From: CAZKYP01 sp964556885
Lineage (GTDB): Bacteria > Planctomycetota > Phycisphaerae > Sedimentisphaerales > Anaerobacaceae
Direction: 5' to 3'
Length of the DNA stretch: 7,575 bases
Assembly (NCBI GenBank): GCA_964556885.1
Contig: CAZKYP010000155.1
Coordinates: forward strand, 1 to 7,575
Part shown: positions 6,282 through 7,575 of the stretch, piece by piece
Position numbering within the stretch: the stretch's first letter is position 1
Layout of the letters: each line of letters begins with the position of its first letter
Position numbers and translations under genes: made by a program
The notes under the pieces: generated by a model
Databases searched by the model: none
Told to the model about the DNA's origin: nothing
The model's input: the letters and a program-made list of their open reading frames with translations, nothing else

Positions 6282-7103
6282 TCAATCAATAGCGGCGGTA
6301 CTATACCTTATTCGGGATAAATCCTCACCCTTCGCAGGTTTGCGGAATACGAACAAATGTTCGTGCATAATCAGGTAGAATTTGTCCCGCCGGGCTTTGG
6401 GCCGCCATCGTTCGGTATATTTGCAGTGATGCTGAATCTTTATAATGTCCTCTTTCAACACAAAGCCTGCTCTTAAAAAACGCTGCAAAACTTGAAAGGC
6501 CAGCGGAACAAAATGCCGGCCTTTCCGTGTATCGCCAATGAGTATAGCACAGTATTTGTTTTCTCGGAGGGTGCGGAAAAGCTCATTGGCGATTTTTTTT
6601 ATCTCCTCGCAAAACTGCGGCAGGCTCCCGCTGTTCGACAGGTCCCCTGCAATCTTGCCGTCCGAGTACTTGATTATGTTCATATAAGGCGGGTGCGTCA
6701 GCACAAGATCGAACGACTCGTCCTCTATAAACGACAAATCCCGCGCATCGGCCACTTTTACCCGCTGCTCGCTCATTGGATGATGCTTGAATCGCAGGGC
6801 CGCTCTTGCAAGCTCGACCGCCTCGGGATTGATATCCAGGCCGAGGGCGTTCCTGCCCAGGAGTTTGGCCTCGATAAGCGTCGTTCCGGCCCCCACCATC
6901 GGATCGAGCACCCAGTCGCCCTGCTCGCTGTACATCTCGATAATATTGCGTGCAATCTGCGGAGCGAAATTGCCGCGATACTTCGAATTATGAGTCGCCC
7001 AGCTCCCCCGCTCCGGAAACGACCAAACCGTCGTATACTCCGGCTCCCAGAACAGAGGCCCGACTTCTTTATATGTGTTGTTTGATTTACCTGTCGCCGA
7101 CAC
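6282..7103 (-). CDS. Amino-type DNA methyltransferase (N4-cytosine or N6-adenine)
   Basis: SAM-dependent DNA methyltransferase of the COG0863-like type, 273 aa. Order of motifs: an N-terminal region with TVWSFPERGSWATH (25-38) and NSKYRGNF (39-46); motif I DPMVGAGTT (67-75) for SAM; acidic Asp90 (motif II); DARDL (119-123, motif III); catalytic motif IV as THPPY (136-140) instead of the commoner D/N/SPPY; then GDTRKGRHFVP (190-200). Motif I precedes IV with no room for a large target-recognition domain between them, so recognition probably sits in the N-terminus or C-terminal third. I recall HPPY and GDTRK as normal for this subgroup. The start is a GTG: an in-frame TGA lies eight codons upstream and no ATG intervenes. 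An AGGA precedes it, inside a hairpin arm. The gene is GC-rich, unlike the endonuclease gene upstream. Target sequence unknown; an RNA target is less likely. Confidence 0.82.
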   Translation of the reverse strand: MSATGKSNNTYKEVGPLFWEPEYTTVWSFPERGSWATHNSKYRGNFAPQIARNIIEMYSEQGDWVLDPMVGAGTTLIEAKLLGRNALGLDINPEAVELARAALRFKHHPMSEQRVKVADARDLSFIEDESFDLVLTHPPYMNIIKYSDGKIAGDLSNSGSLPQFCEEIKKIANELFRTLRENKYCAILIGDTRKGRHFVPLAFQVLQRFLRAGFVLKEDIIKIQHHCKYTERWRPKARRDKFYLIMHEHLFVFRKPAKGEDLSRIRYSTAAID

Positions 7104-7105
7104 GA

Positions 7106-7131
7106 ATCCTGACTCTCGTTTTTGTCAGGAT
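7106..7131 (-). promoter_or_regulatory. Hairpin covering the methyltransferase ribosome-binding site
   Basis: Perfect 8-bp arms (ATCCTGAC 7106-7113, GTCAGGAT 7124-7131) with a 10-nt loop. In the minus-strand mRNA the 3' arm ends 2 nt before the GTG start and contains the AGGA that would serve as ribosome site. Folding would therefore hide the start, or the repeat may be a protein-binding operator. It is not a terminator for a known plus-strand gene. Confidence 0.5.
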
Positions 7132-7132
7132 C

Positions 7133-7159
7133 GTTGATCGGATGGCAATATTGATCAAC
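7133..7159. repeat. Inverted repeat GTTGATC/GATCAAC with GATC sites
   Basis: Perfect 7-bp arms at 7133-7139 and 7153-7159, each containing GATC. A third GATC sits at 7129-7132. The arms bracket AATATT (7152-7147 on the minus strand), a possible -10 with TTGCTA (7175-7170) as -35 at 17 bp spacing, which would drive the methyltransferase gene. A regulator or methylation at these sites could control it (inference). Confidence 0.4.
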
Positions 7160-7175
7160 AGCCTAAAGGTAGCAA
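7147..7175 (-). promoter_or_regulatory. Weak candidate promoter of the methyltransferase gene
   Basis: TTGCTA (7175-7170), 17-bp spacer and AATATT (7152-7147), each matching four of six consensus bases. Transcription would start near 7140 and give a leader of about 37 nt carrying the hairpin. Read-through from the endonuclease gene is an alternative. Confidence 0.3.
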
Positions 7176-7177
7176 TC

Positions 7178-7202
7178 TTTTAAAATGTAGTTTTTTAAAA
7201 TG
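7178..7202. repeat. AT-rich direct repeat after the endonuclease gene
   Basis: TTTTAAAATG occurs twice, at 7178-7187 and 7193-7202, with a 15-bp period; each copy holds the palindrome TTTTAAAA. It lies just beyond the stop codon of the DpnI-like gene, where base composition changes to that of the GC-rich methyltransferase. It may act as a weak terminator or mark the edge of acquired DNA. Confidence 0.3.
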
Positions 7203-7208
7203 AGGTGA

Positions 7209-7575
7209 CTAAAGCCAACGATATTGTCCAGGTCTCACAAACTGGACATAACCCAAATCGCGCAATATTTGAAGTTGCTGTCTTATTTTAGCTCTAACGT
7301 GTCGATTTTCAAGATGTTTCTGTGACAAGACTTGTTCAAAGGAATATGCATCATCAATTGTAAATTCTGGCCTTTGTAAAGACCGTAAAACAGTGAGGAC
7401 ATCAAGCGTCCACCCTCGTGTCTTTGGAGATATATTTTTAAGAGGTTGTACATTATTAAAACTGTTTCGTACTGATGGCTTGGAAATTATATTGCCGGAA
7501 TGAATCACCCTAATTCTTCCTTCTGGTGGGACCAAGTCAAGAACGATGTTACATCCAACCCAACCAGCACGTCTT
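7209..7575 (-). CDS. DpnI-family (dam-replacing protein) restriction endonuclease, C-terminal part
   Basis: The C-terminal 121 codons of a gene whose 5' end is beyond the window; DpnI has about 254 residues. DpnI is a methyl-directed enzyme that cuts GATC when the adenine is methylated. From memory of DpnI, this fragment aligns along its whole length: RRAGWVGCNI at the window edge against RRAGWIGCN, RGWTLDVL against RGWTIEIL, and KIRQQLQILRD, which is identical. The first 45 or so residues finish the catalytic domain, with the tryptophan of RRAGW matching one that, as I recall, helps sense the methyl group. The remainder is the complete winged-helix domain ending PGQYRWL. The nuclease residues lie outside the window. 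The sequence is far AT-richer than its neighbours, a sign of horizontal transfer. An in-frame TTG at 7535 is not the start. Confidence 0.9.
   Translation of the reverse strand, partial: RRAGWVGCNIVLDLVPPEGRIRVIHSGNIISKPSVRNSFNNVQPLKNISPKTRGWTLDVLTVLRSLQRPEFTIDDAYSFEQVLSQKHLENRHVRAKIRQQLQILRDLGYVQFVRPGQYRWL

Noticed and set aside
7209..7535. The endonuclease fragment as a complete 108-aa protein starting at TTG 7535
   Set aside because: The same frame continues upstream to the window edge with residues that align to DpnI (RRAGWVGCNI), so this is the tail of a longer gene.

Overview
The window looks like a bacterial chromosome segment of about 50-55% GC in most genes. The FloA/NfeD set and the protein sequences resemble what I remember from Planctomycetes (Phycisphaerae-like), but no rRNA or other marker is present, so this placement is weak inference.

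Layout. (1) Positions 1-4423, minus strand: a tight gene group read from a promoter near 4420, in the order Na+/phosphate cotransporter fused to a PhoU domain, long NfeD with a ClpP-class protease domain, short NfeD, and flotillin-like FloA (cut by the window start). Gaps are 42, 4 and 16 bp. (2) 4425-5610: a separate minus-strand class I/II aminotransferase with its own candidate promoter and an AT-rich terminator hairpin that abuts the next operon's promoter. (3) 5611-6136, plus strand: a strong extended -10 promoter flanked by two inverted repeats, a ~190-nt leader with nested and competing stems, and a small lipoprotein of unknown function. (4) 6137-7575, minus strand: an unusual amino-MTase-type DNA methyltransferase and, upstream of it at the window edge, the C-terminal part of a DpnI-family (methyl-directed GATC) endonuclease.

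How they may work together. FloA, the two NfeD proteins and the transporter are membrane proteins. NfeD proteins are known partners of flotillins in membrane microdomain organisation, and the transporter is placed with them only by co-transcription. The DpnI-like gene is markedly AT-richer (about 33-43% GC in the four full sequence lines inspected) than the methyltransferase next to it (about 53-67% in three lines inspected), so the pair need not share an origin. A DpnI-type enzyme cuts Gm6ATC, so it should tolerate only a neighbour methyltransferase of different specificity, which makes this pairing worth testing.

The least explained parts are the structured leader with its orphan lipoprotein (5683-6136) and the repeat-rich control region between the endonuclease and methyltransferase genes (7104-7208), which holds three GATC sites within 28 bp.
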